This document shows positions 37,492-49,813 of a DNA stretch of 64,000 nt, piece after piece (positions within the stretch are counted from its first letter, which is position 1; each line of letters starts with the position of its first letter). The DNA comes from Zerene cesonia (taxonomy: Eukaryota > Arthropoda > Insecta > Lepidoptera > Pieridae). The notes under the pieces were generated by a model. The model saw only the letters and a list, made by a program, of their open reading frames with translations. It was not told where the DNA came from and did no database searches. A program made the position numbers and the translations under genes. The stretch spans positions 1,922,001 to 1,986,000 of the forward strand of contig NC_052103.1 in NCBI RefSeq assembly GCF_012273895.1, given 5' to 3'.

Positions 37492-40400
37492 GTAATAAAT
37501 GTTATTTGCAGTTAACAATTTTCTTTTTTCTTTATTACAATATTTATGGCAAGACTAGGTATATTATTGTTATAATGTTGTGCGAATTTTTTTTTTTATT
37601 TATTTAGCTACCTAAAATAATTATGAACAATTACAATTTAGTTTATATAGATGCCATTCATCTTGGATCACCTAACATTTAAGAGAGTTTTGTATCTATA
37701 AAAATGATGACAAATAATTGATTAGCCTATTTTAAATTTAATGATTTAAAGCAGCACACTGCAGGTAACTCTACGACTTCTATTAAGTACCTGTCTTAAT
37801 TCTAAGCGTAGGTGTTTTCATGAAATGTTTAAAAATAACCGTAGCGCAATACAAAACCCCATAATATTATATATAACGAATAAATAATCGTATTGAAGCA
37901 CGTTATCATGCTAATCATACTGCGCAACAAAATAGTTTCTATCCAATTTACGAATCTCTGTAAAAATATCATTGTAAATATAAATATCCCCGAGTGATAC
38001 AAAGCGGATTACCACAAGGATCAGCTTTGGATCAGTAACGGATTATCTGAAGCATTCCACACGATATTTATATCACTGAAAGAGTTAAAAATTTACTTCT
38101 TTGCCACGATTGGGGAAAAGTAATGCTTCATACAGCTATGGTATTTTCTGTTGAATACATACTTCTTAGCAAGAAATAATTGCTCACCCGCTACTAATTG
38201 ATTTCTATAACACATGGGATTCACAGGGAATTCAAATACCAATATAATGTACTAAGTCTACGACGCAAAAGGTTGAAGAATTCAAGTGGAAGATAATTAA
38301 CATTTAACAACAGTACGAAGATTTTCGATTCAAAATTAAGGTTTTGTGTTGTTTGGAACCATCGTAATCCTTTCTCATCGTTTGGGGGCTTCATATGTCT
38401 ATTTTTATAGCTTGAGTCTTATCAATATAATTAGTGTGAAAGCTTTGCAAGGCGGAGCAAACTCTTTTTATAGATAAAAATACAAATTAACTAAACCATA
38501 AATAATTAATTAAACTCTTTATTGATATCACTGAAGAAGATCAAACGTATGACTCAGGGTCTTAGTATCCACAAGGAATAGAAATTCTTAACTATTTTAA
38601 ATTTCCATTACAATTAACCATTAAAGAAAAATTAAAAGTACATTAAGGTTGCGCCGAATTTCAAGTATTATCAATATGTGCGTCACAAATAGGGTGTATT
38701 CGATAACACATTGTATTTGCACAAATGTGAGCCAAGGATCAGACGTATTGTCAGTAGAAGGTTATGCGACCGTGTGTAAAAGTCATCAGTTATTGTAATA
38801 AGTTGTTGAGCGATGATATGATTTGAATGGACAGCGTAGCGCGTCTTAGTCACCGTCTGTAGTTAATGTTGAATTTATGACACTTTATTTATTGAGTAAT
38901 GAAACGAGTTCAAATTTTATCAGAGAGCAATATTTATTAATGGAATTATTTAGGTTTGCAGTACATCTAGGAAGACATGTTTGGTAAATAATGTTTACAG
39001 TTTGAATGATAATTCTTAGGAAAGTGAATTCATTTTGTTATCTACGAACTTATTCAAGTCAATGAATAATTAATTGTCTGTCTATCTCCCTTTCACGCAG
39101 AGTCTGAGCAACCAATTGACCAAGATATGAACTAATGCTCATCAAGCTCATAGCTTTAAACCTCCTAACACTAGTAACATTTTAATTAGTGCCTAAGCTG
39201 AACATTGTAACATATTTTAAATAGATTTTCCTGAATGCGTGTGAGAATCCAATACATGGAAAACCAGCACGGAAAGGCATTTGAAGCTCTACGCATACAA
39301 ATGAAGATGATAACTAAACCAACTTTATATTCACAGTCCACCGTCGAGATAGTCAATTATCACGTCCTTTCCGGTATTAAAATCAAAGAATGTAACATAA
39401 GAGATATAAACGATAGTTCATAGATAAATTATAGAAACATTGATAAGTGTCGTTTTTTTCTTCAAGCCATTTATTTTATAATAATAAAATACATTATTGT
39501 CATCCAGTTTATGTGATTTTGGTTAATAAATGTCTACAACAGTGCTAAATTTAATAAAAAAATACTACCGAGACTACTACTTTTTATGCTTTAATAAACC
39601 GTTTACTGTGTTAACTTTGATTTCATGATCAGCGATCACTAAAATATTTGCTGATTCAGCGATGTTTTCCATTCAAATTACATTTAGTATTTACAAGAAT
39701 ATTTGTTTATATTCTGGCACCGTTTAGGAATACATCTGAGTCATAACAAGATAACTGTTTAACTAACAAATTACTCATCAAGTAATGATTACTTTAGAGT
39801 ACTCCTTGCTTAGGGATACTTATGCATGGAGAATTCCTACACAGGATTTTTTTTAATTTATTCAACCACGTTCAGACGCGTTTACTCAGGTAAAGATACA
39901 ACAGATAATATAAAGATTATTTAAATGCGCGTTAGATGTTTTAGCTGTGCAGATTAGATAATTATAAAAACAGTCAAAACAGGAATTAAAACTTTTCAAA
40001 TCAATATGCACATTAGATATCTATCGCGAATGAATTACGAAGAGCTTAAAACTATAAACGTTATTGCTAGAGACCTGTTTCACAATTCTGCCTGGAGTTT
40101 TAACTAGTTCCCAACGTGGTATTGCTACATAATCCAGCTTAATCCAATTTAACTCCTGCCCACGTAGACTGTCAATTGTTTCCACGTCACCCTCGACTGC
40201 CAGCTCGAAAGGACCAATTTGATAACGATTGTTATTTCAAAACATGAACGTGATTATAACTGATTGGTGTCATGTGAAACAATTTAAGTTGTCGCGGGAA
40301 TAATTGAAACTAAAGACTTAATTGAGACATAGGAGTAGTAATACAAGTGCACGCACTAAACCGTAGTTGAAAATATAAAGAAAAATCTAAGTTGTATAAA

Positions 40401-43400
40401 TAAAGAAACTCGTAATAAAATTGTGATTATGAATGTAAGTAGTTAAAAGTTAAGACTCTCATACTTTTTGACATGAAATTTGACATGATCGTTATTATAA
40501 ATAAATTAAATCTTATTTATCAATACTCTGTTTACATCGAGATCGATTTACATAAAATATTAACATCAAAATCAGTACAACTCGTAGATTTCACAACTAA
40601 CATGGAATGATACCACAAAATAGATTTTGAGACATTTGCCACAATACGCTTGAAGGAACGACCACAACCGCATATTGAGGATAATGTATTCATCAATCAC
40701 AATTCGTTTCAACATTAAAACTGATAAATCAAATATAATTTAAAAATTAATGACGAAAATCAATCTTATAAAATGTATGTCTTAAACTATTATCAAACCG
40801 TCTTATTATTACGATTTATTCTTCGATCTCTTTTGACTAGAATTTAGATAATCACATTTAATGAATATGTATTTCAAGTTCGTTTTTAATTAGAATTCTG
40901 TATCTAGATATTTAAAAGATCGGAGGCTATAAAAAATGGTCACATTACTATTAATAAAAGATTAGCAGACACATATCATAAAATATACATACAAAACAGA
41001 AAAAAGTTAAATGGCAAGTCTAAATTTTGGCCCTCGGCGATCGCTATGAATACTCTGATGGGGGAGCAGTTTTTTGTGACGAGCTCTTTTGAGCTCACAG
41101 ATGATTTTATTATGATACGAATGTGTCAGAAAACTACATCTGATAATATCCCCCACGGTTCTTCGGAATTTTAACTACGAAAGTATAACAATTTGTTGTA
41201 ATGAGATAGGTTATACAAATGTGTAAATAGTATAACTTTATATCGGCGGAAATAAGTAAACCATCTATATTTTATTTAAAACAATTTGAACCTATTTACC
41301 ATATTAATTTCGATAATTTAATCCCGTTAATTGCGTCGTGCGCTTTGGGAAGTAATACTATGTCAGTACTCTTAAATATTCTGTGGTAATACTATCAAAT
41401 AAATATAGATTATAGATACCAGCAGAATTGTTCAAACTCATTACAATAGCAAATTGACATTTGTACAGAAATGCACGTTACAATGATAGAATTACAATGC
41501 GAATATGAATAGCGCCATATTAAATTATCAGTGGTAATTTAAGCTCTCGTAATAGTCAACCAACGACCATTAATCTATGTCAAGACACAAGGATGCGTCG
41601 CCATATTTTAGCTTTTTATTTATTCTCCATTAAAACTACTGATTGTATTGAATTTAACATTAATTAATCTTGACCATTTCATTTTTAAGGGATCTTTGCG
41701 AATACCGTATTGTATTTCTCAATTAAAATATCTGGATAATTTTGAAGAAACAGGATTTATAATGACGGCTATTTATTGTGTCGCGTACTAGATGATATTG
41801 ACAAATGGAAATAATTAATACTATAATTATCTGCGTAAATAAATGCCTTAATTTAGGTTCATAAAAAGTTCATGTTGTAGAAATGTAATAAGAAATTTTG
41901 CCAAAGAGGTATTTGCAACGTCCAAATGTGACAACAGAAGATCAAAATCGGGAGCAAAGGCCATGCCAACTTTGAATTAGGACATTCTTTATTGAACGAA
42001 AATAGAACCATTAATTTATACTATACAAGCAACCGAAAATGGTTAATAGTCAGAATACGTATTGTGCTTTCATTGAATTCATTATTGACATTATATACGT
42101 TCGCGTCAATTGCTTTGGGTTTTTATTTGGCGAAGATGTTTAAAATCCTTTCAGATTTCGTGTTAAAATAAGTCGTACTAAGTCTACGTGGTAAAGGGAA
42201 TGGCTTTTATGTTCTATCAAGTCTTATTAGTTTATGAAAATTTTTTTGAGACTATTAACTTCCATACTTAAGGAGGTTAAAGGGCATAGGAGGTTACGAG
42301 GGGACGATAACAAAGAAAAACGTTACGAGATTAGACACGTTCTAAAACTTTAGATTAAAATAAAAATTATTGGAAGCCCGTGTTCAGGAATAATCTAGTG
42401 ATCTGCATAGATAAGGTACCTAGATGACTATAAAGTGGAATATACTATATTATTTATGTATAAATATGTAAACTCATTTTTGATTAATAGCTCGATAATA
42501 TGAAATCTAATCTGTATCAAATTGATATTATCTTGGCCACCCCTACATGGATTTAAAATGAAATCATGTAATTGCACAGCCCTATCGACAATAATAGTGC
42601 AATGAACCTAAGGAAATCGTTATTTCTACAACCAACAAAACATAAAGGTTTTAGTAGATATTGCCATGAATTTGATTTTTTCATTGTATTGATGTTACAC
42701 CTAGCTTGTCAGCTACATGGCCTTGAAAAGCCACAATAAATCAACTGAAGTTTATCTTATACCTGATAAATATCAGCAAGAAACGTTATCTCAAGATATC
42801 CCTTTTATGTAGCGTAAATATAAAGATTTGCTTCGATAAAACAGATTTTGCTAAACAGTAAAAGTTTAAATCAATTTTCACAAATATTTAACGAAGATTA
42901 GCCCTAATCGCCCAAATGAATAAGAAACGATTTAGAATCACTTTCACGTCAACACATATTCTACTTCAAAATAAAACGATTACTCGAGAAAGCGAGCAAC
43001 GAGAAACTAAGTTTAATTTTTGTAACACTACACATCTGGAGAATGAATAACATTAGCAATCCAACATATTATGGGAAACAGTAACAATTCCGGCCACAAT
43101 TCACACAATCACAAACAAAACACGCACCATATTTAAAAAAAAGTTCGTTTCGTTTTTAAAACTATGAAGTTCGAATTATAAAAACACCGGGCCAACCGGA
43201 CACGTCCGCGGCCTACCGAAGTGAACAAACTTGATAGTTGCTCGCTTGATTCTCGTCTTCGGCTGCATTTCTTTATAATCCAACCGATTTTAAAATCCTC
43301 AGATAGGTTTGATAGTTGGTACAACAGCGTACCGATTCATCGTAACTGTTTTAAATCTATTACGAACACATGCCGTGAACGCGAAAGAGATAACAATATT

Positions 43401-43883
43401 GATGTATGACCTGCAATGCTATGCGTAAAAGAGATGTAAGATCAGTGGTAGGGATTTGTAAAAAACACTCCGTCACGTGTGTGAATCAAGTTAGTTAAGT
43501 GACATTAATCCATTCTAGCCAAAGAAAAATCAACTTTAAGTCTAGAGACTATTGTTGGAATTTTTTATTTTCGGTAGTATAATGATGAGCAGCGCGGGAA
43601 ATACAAAAACATAATAACAGGCGAGTGTTCTAAATCAATTGTATTATTAATATTTATACCTCATCGTGCACTGAAAATCAAGATCAAGGTACGAACACAA
43701 TATAAATAACAAAAAATAAAATCGAACAGTAATACAACAGATAACATAATACTATACTAGTAGTAATACTTAGGAATGAACTTAAACACTTAAATTCAAT
43801 TCTTAAAACAATAGCTAACATGAGGTCATTCATAATTTATTTAAAATACAAAAATAATTCATCAAATGTTTCTCGGCACATAC
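37492..43883. other. Repeat-poor non-coding region
   Basis: About 6.4 kb in which I recognise no Helitron, SINE or LINE, unlike the flanks. Small islands of higher complexity stand out (40,060-40,240; 41,030-41,105; 43,170-43,270). The 43.2-kb island has a plus-strand TATAAAAA next to a GC-rich palindromic stretch (ccggacacgtccgcgg). Intronic or regulatory sequence is the best guess. Confidence 0.4.
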
Positions 43884-45132
43884 CTGAGGGATAAAAGCGG
43901 TCCTTTCTTCTCCTTTGTTACATTAGCATTCGTCCAAACGGTGTTATTGTTTACGTATTTCGAACGCGTCAATTTGTTTTTTTCAGCAACAGTCGGTTTC
44001 AAAGATGGCGGGAGGATACTGTCACTTTTGGAATCCGTCGGTTTTTGCGGTGCCGGTGTTTTTTTAATTATTTTTAAAACAACGTTCTTAGTTTTCAGGT
44101 CATTTTTGTCGGGTGTTTTGGGTCCGGGGTCGGGGGTATTTGGTTTGCTTCGAAGCGGTCTGGCCGGCTCCAAGGAGCTCTCACGGTTTAGTACGAGCTT
44201 TGGTCGTTCGACACTTTTCCTCTTCACTTGAGTATCTGCTGGCGCTAAAATTTTATTGACCAAAACATATATTTTGCAGAAATAAGATAAGAGGTTATAA
44301 AATTTTTAAAATATATTCAACATATGAAATAGCCATTTTTTGTGTCAAAATCGAGTACAAAGATTATAAGTACAAAGATTGTTCTAAAAAATACGCCCCA
44401 GCTGATTAAAATGCTGTAATATAGAAAGCGCTTTATCGTTTCTAAATTTGAAACATTAAAAAAGTACCTTTTATATTCCTTCAACATTGACCAGACCTAT
44501 TGAATAAAAGAAGTAGATGTATATTTGTATAAAAAGCAAATAAAGCTTGATAATAATATTCACCTGTCCTGGGTCGATTTCTAGTAACTGGTTTAGTTTC
44601 CGCGCTGCCTATTTTGCTAGTTTCTTCAACCGAATAAGAAGACGCAGCAGGCACTGCCTTGCTGCGTGAACTAAATGTTGCTTTGAAGAAATTTGCAGCT
44701 AAACCTCTGCGGGTCGCTTGCGGAATTTGCGGTTGCCTAAAAATATGTTGAATTAAAATATAAAAAAAAAATAAAAAGAGTTTTTCAAGGGGACACCCGG
44801 GTTTGAACCGGGGACCTCTCGATCTGCAGTCGAATGCTCTACCACTGAGCTATATCCCCGTTGGAAATCTAGTTGAAATATACGTTTATTTAGTACACAT
44901 AATGCCCTCTATGGTATTTGACATAGTTATATTAGTTCAAGCACAATTGAACAGATGGCGTTGCTGATCTTATTTACAACATTTATGTCGATAAACAATG
45001 ACAGGTTAACAGTACTCTATTTGTATTTTTTTTATGACATAATATTATTTGTTAATGCATCAGATGAAATACTTACTGAAGTTTGATATTATTAGGCACC
45101 AGCGGCGCCTTCTGCTGCATAACCTCTTCTAT
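43884..45132 (-). CDS. Three coding exons of a basic, disordered protein (possible alternative N-terminus of cytospin)
   Basis: Minus-strand exons 45132-45077, 44736-44564 and 44244-43884 have good acceptors (TTTCAG, TTTTTAG, TTTTAG) and donors (GTAAGT, GTGAAT, GTATGT). Their phases join exactly (0-2, 2-1, 1-2), giving about 196 codons. The sequence opens IEEVMQQKAPLVPNN, with Met at codon 5 a possible start, and is Lys/Pro/Thr-rich throughout (SKPNTPDPGPKTPDKNDLKT, VVLKIIKKTPAPQKP). No domain is recognisable. The last exon ends in phase 2 (LLSL + AG), so the gene continues downstream. The first cytospin exon contains acceptor-like sites of that phase. Other possibilities are a separate gene, or exons I failed to find. 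The consistent frame and splice sites make coding likely; the product is unknown. Confidence 0.65.
44788..44859 (-). tRNA. tRNA-Cys (GCA)
   Basis: The 72-nt cloverleaf has acceptor strands GGGGATA and TGTCCCC (GGGGATA pairs with one G-U) and discriminator U. The D arm is GCTCAGTGGTAGAGC, the anticodon loop CTGCAGA reads GCA, and the T arm is CCCGGTTCAAACCCGGG. A and B box promoters are intact. A T-run follows downstream on the minus strand. It is nested, same strand, in the intron between the exons at 45,077-45,132 and 44,564-44,736. Confidence 0.95.
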
Positions 45133-46180
45133 CTGAAATGAAAGAAAAATAATACAGTATCTACTAATCGTTATTAATTAGCTGACACCAAATGAGAATT
45201 TTTTGTTTAATATAAATAATTAGTGATTAATAATCACAATAGGTCTTTATTATATTATAATTTTATACGCACGATTTTGTTCATGACAAAATACGAATTA
45301 TCTTAAGCCCATTAAACACTGCACTGTCTAAAATTGCAATCCCGACGATTTTGTTATCTTATCAGCTGTAATATCGATCGTCTATAATTACCACAACAAA
45401 TTTGTACTCCCTGGTTCGTCTTACGCCCGACCACATTTTTATCGATGAAACAAATTTAGAAAATCTCCTGATCAAATTTATATATTCGTCTTGTTTTTTT
45501 ATATATAAAATGACATGAGGCTCGTGGTGTCATTACAACTTTATATCGTAACTTTTTTATAGTTATCCGGAATTTAAAGGTCAAAAAGTTTATTTTTAAA
45601 TGATTATTTAATAAAAAATAAAAACTTAACTTCAAATTATCAGAACAAGGCCAAATAAAAAAAATGGGGCCAGACATTCAAATAAACAAATCATCGAAAT
45701 CAATGCACCCAATCCAAAGTTTCCTGTTTTTTTGTAAGCCATAAGCGAGCAAACGAGGGGGTTGTTCTCATGATGGTAAGCGATCACCACCGCCCATGAA
45801 CATAAGAAAAGATAAGAAACCCTCCATTTTTTGAAGTCGGTGAATAATAAAATAATGTAATAAAAAACCTAAACATCATTCAGTTGTCGCATCAAAGATG
45901 ATTAAAAATTGAAGCATTCCACGTCTATTCAGTAGGTATTACGTTACCTTTGAAATAGCTCTATTATCTCTGATTATAAAATTGTTTTATTATGCTATAA
46001 TTTGAATGATAATGGGTTTTAAAACAAGAGGCACACATATTTTTGTTTGAAGAGCCTGAGACAAGGTATTGCCGGACTAGGCGGATATAAATATATATTT
46101 AAATATCCGATAAAATTGCCAATAATTTAACATAATTATGTATTCTTTAACTATTTTATTTTTATTCAAAGTCAAAGACC
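45133..46180. other. Non-coding region with a degraded retroelement
   Basis: No coding frame seen. 45745-45805 is a short minus-strand fragment of the 'ggtggtgatcgcttaccat' family. Confidence 0.5.
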
Positions 46181-46184
46181 GGCA

Positions 46185-46265
46185 ACTGTGGCACATTTTG
46201 GGGGAGGCCTATGTCCAACAGTGGACTAATTCGGGCTGAATGGATGGATGGATGGATGGATGTAT
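46185..46265 (+). mobile_element. RTE-type LINE 3' tail with (TGGA)n
   Basis: 'tgggggaggcctatgtccaacagtggactaattcgggctga' followed by (ATGG)n matches the conserved 3' end of RTE-clade elements in Lepidoptera ('gaggcctatgtccagcagtgga'). Only the tail is present. Confidence 0.75.
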
Positions 46266-46575
46266 TCTTTTTTCTGTGCGCTAGAGTTGAAGACATCCAA
46301 TAAGAACATTTTAGAATAAAGGTAATTAATGTTTTTACGACTGCAGAATTCAGTAGTAGGCAGGTATGACAGAATAGATTTAATAACAATTAATACCTAA
46401 ACCTAAATGTTTGGTTATGTAGTAAAAAATACAACACAATAGACAATTTGGAGAGCAATCTTATTTGTCTTCTTTTTTATTCAGTGGCAACTCCCGATTC
46501 CACTGAGGACGGATTCTACCAGTGTTACGTTTTGTGCACATTATCAGAGGTTTTTACTGTCGTGTTATTATGAGC

Positions 46576-46789
46576 ATTGACCGCCTCCTTGGTACAGTGG
46601 TTAACGCGTGAGCGTAGAACCGAGGGGTCCTGGGTTCAATTCCCAGTGGGGACGCACAAAAAAAAAATGTCTCGGTCTGGCAGGACACAGAAGCCTGATC
46701 ACCTACTAGTCCCTAAAGTAAATCGATCAGTGAAACGGATGTACGTCATCTGCCCCATACCCCATTAGGGGACACTGGACTTCACTTTT
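46576..46789 (+). mobile_element. tRNA-derived SINE with intact target-site duplication
   Basis: The tRNA-related head has A-box TTGGTACAGTGGTTAACGCG and B-box GGGTTCAATTCCCAGT, then an A-run. The body is 'tctcggtctggcaggacacag...gccccataccccattaggggac' with a T-rich end. It is flanked by an exact 11-bp repeat, TTATTATGAGC (46565-46575 and 46790-46800), so the copy is complete. Confidence 0.88.
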
Positions 46790-47965
46790 TTATTATGAGC
46801 TTGTATTAAGCATACTCTGTGCTAAAGAAAAATCACGGGTGAGATGTACTGCATTGAAGAGAGCAATCATTTAATTTATTATGATAGCTACGTCACGGTT
46901 ATTCCACAGATAACATAATACTATAGAGTATACGTGATTCTAAATATTACCGTACCGTTTTATAGTGTAAGTACTGTCTTTTGTTCAAACTTTATTATTG
47001 AATTACTAGTAGAAATTGCAATTTCCATTGAATGATTTTGTCAAAGCCAGCTCTTTTTCTAAAGTAATCTTTCATCTGGTTAATACTATTTATAGAGGAA
47101 CGATAAGATTTTATGTTTGTTTGTTTATTACGATTCAACACAATAACTGTTCGATAGATTTGCAGAATGCGTTTAACAATAAGAAAGCTGTTCAAAAATA
47201 AAAGTAGCATAATATGTTGCTTCTATATGGTTCATTGCCTGTGTATAATTACTGCCTAAATCGGCCCTGCCGGTACGGTTGATACATTGAGCACACAGAC
47301 ATGACACATGACACACACGACGACGAAATTGTGAATAATTAATTGTTTTGCTGTGTTGTGTAGATACCAAAGATCGTGTAGGTACATTGACATTATTGTA
47401 TTTACAATAACAAATACTTTAGGTTTTTAATATATAACTACTTGTATTGTATTATATTATCTGTGGTATTAGTGATGGTGGCATAATGAAGTTTTATACA
47501 AATTAAGCTTAATACCAGCAAAATTTACACTATAAGTATTTAAAATATGTAAAGATACTCCAACAATAATAAAAAATGTACTTCTAACAATATTCATTGT
47601 TATAGAAAAGTCAGTTATCATGAATACTTGAATCCATACATTTTTTGAGCATATCAAAAAGGAAATATAGAACGTCCCCCACAGGGTCGTGATAAGAAAG
47701 GAGGAAAGCCATGAAATTCACTTTTTAATCTATCCTTTCACCTTACAAGTTTATCAACTATTTGTCTTCACCATAAATGGTTATGATCGATAATATTCAT
47801 TTTGAGGCCTTTACACGTAGCTGGTGATTGCGTAAGCTTTCTTTACGCTTCCGAACTATTTATCTGATCTTATAGAAACATGATTATTGCCTAAATAAGA
47901 CAGGTCATTACGCGTAAATAATGAATAATACATTGGCGTACCTAGTAGGTATTATATATAAGTAT

Positions 47966-48173
47966 ACATCACGCTAATATTATAAATGTGAAAGTTTGTT
48001 TGTTTGGATGTTGGTCAGTCGATCACGCGGAAACTACTGAACGGATTTTGATGAAATTTGGTATCCAAACAGGGTATGAGCTCACTTGGATGATGATTTT
48101 ATTCCGATTAGATGCTTCCTTGGGATAAAACAGAAATCTTGATATCCGGGCGAAGTCGGGACGAGCGTCTAGT
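47966..48173 (+). mobile_element. Helitron-like element
   Basis: 'cgctaatattataaatgtgaaagtttgtttg' start, 'ctactgaacggattttgatgaaatttgg' core and a 'gggacgagcgtctagt' terminus. Confidence 0.75.
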
Positions 48174-49602
48174 TATAAAATAATACAATACATAAAGTTA
48201 TTTCTAAAGTCGATAAGTTTACCAACTTCCAATACAACAGCTTTCATATTTTCCTTCCTACAAACATCCTGTATCCTTCAGTCACGTATAAATATAGCAG
48301 TTCAATGACCCTACTATCCCATAGACACAGTTCTTGATTACAGACACGGATAAAACGATTCAAATGGACGAACGCAATAAATGTTTTATGGCTAATAAAA
48401 TATTAAAACACAAGAAATCGCTACGTTCCTCGCCACCACCCACTCGCCCCTTCCATTAGTAACGAACCCTCATGACATCATAATATTTCCATATTCCATG
48501 TACTGGCTGGATAATAACTTAGCCTTATTTGTAGGGGTACAATAAAATTGGTTTGGATATCTTGGCAGAGAGTCAAAGTTAAATATATAAAGAAGTTTTT
48601 GACAAAAAATTATCTTTTAAAATTGGGGTTAGACGCGGTAATGTGACTTAAAAATTTGTTTAAAAATGTGTGAAATAAATGAATAAATTAAATTTTTCAA
48701 TATGCTATAGTACCTACAATGGGAGAGTTATATAGTATTTATTTTACATTAAAATAGAAAAAGTACATAAAACACTGACCACCCCAGTCCTCGTCGCGGG
48801 TAAAATACATAGAAAAGACTTATTTACGGAAGGTATTCTCTTAGATTATATATCTATGCCATACATCCTTCTTCATCATATGCTAGCTTTATTTTAAAGT
48901 TACTCTTTTGTAATAGTTTTAATTCTATACGAAGAGTTAACTTCGAAAAAATAACGTAGAAACTATTCAATTTGGAACTGTTATACTGTACATGCAATGC
49001 ACACGTTCTTAAAATTTTGCAATGATAATTTGAATTTTCAAGAAGTATACTCAGTTTTTTCGTCACGAAAACTAAGTTAAAGGGGTTAAAGTCGGTATGG
49101 TAAAGCACGGGAAGTTAGTAAAAATCTATTTTGTTTGTCTTTCTCTTCCTTGTAGCACATACAGCGATAACCTTAACGTTTTGTTGGTATAATGTAGATT
49201 CTTTTATCAATTTGATAATATGTACTAATTATATCTAAAACATTTCATAGGTATTATCAATAACGATAAATATAAGACATTTTAAATTTGTTTATTATGT
49301 ACCTATATCAGTACGTATAAAGCAATTAATCAATAATATTAATTATATGTTTTGTGTTCTTATCTCAAAAATACCTACTCACGTTTTCCGTGTACAAAAA
49401 TATAATATATAATAGTTACGTAAATATGCTGTAATTTTTCACTTATCGCACAGTTACAATGATATTACTAAAATTTTATATGATCTGTAAAGAGTTGTCG
49501 TTTGTTAGGAACTCTTTAACCACAGATTATATAATACTGTGCTAATAGAAAAAAACAACAGAAGTAACTTAATTTTTTCTACTACACTACTAGTATAGTA
49601 TA

Positions 49603-49780
49603 ACTAGCTGGAACCTACGACTTCCATCGCGTGGTACCCGGCTATAAAGTAGGCTATGTGTTAATCGAGACTATAATCTATCTGATATCTCTGTACCAAA
49701 TACTAGATCCCAACAGGGGCTTTTGCGTGAAAGAACAAACATACGTACGTTCTTACAAGCTTTCGCGTTCCAACCAAATA
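49603..49780 (-). mobile_element. Helitron-like element
   Basis: ACTAGCTGG start on the plus strand, 'ggcttttgcgtgaaagaacaaacatacgtacg' near the other end. The copy is divergent. Confidence 0.55.
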
Positions 49781-49813
49781 TCATAACAGAACAGACGACT
49801 AAATTGCCGAAAT

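Noticed and set aside
36471..37607. Long open frames spanning the first N run (both strands)
   Set aside because: They consist almost entirely of N and only reflect the absence of stop codons in the gap.
43866..44231. 121-codon plus-strand frame at 43.9-44.2 kb
   Set aside because: Antisense shadow of the minus-strand exon 43884-44244, which has matching splice sites and phase.
46240..46263. Possible CRISPR-like or minisatellite array at (TGGA)n
   Set aside because: Simple tetranucleotide tail of an RTE-type LINE; no spacer structure.
46576..46655. Functional tRNA gene
   Set aside because: The tRNA-like head has weak stems, continues into a SINE body and is bounded by a target-site duplication.
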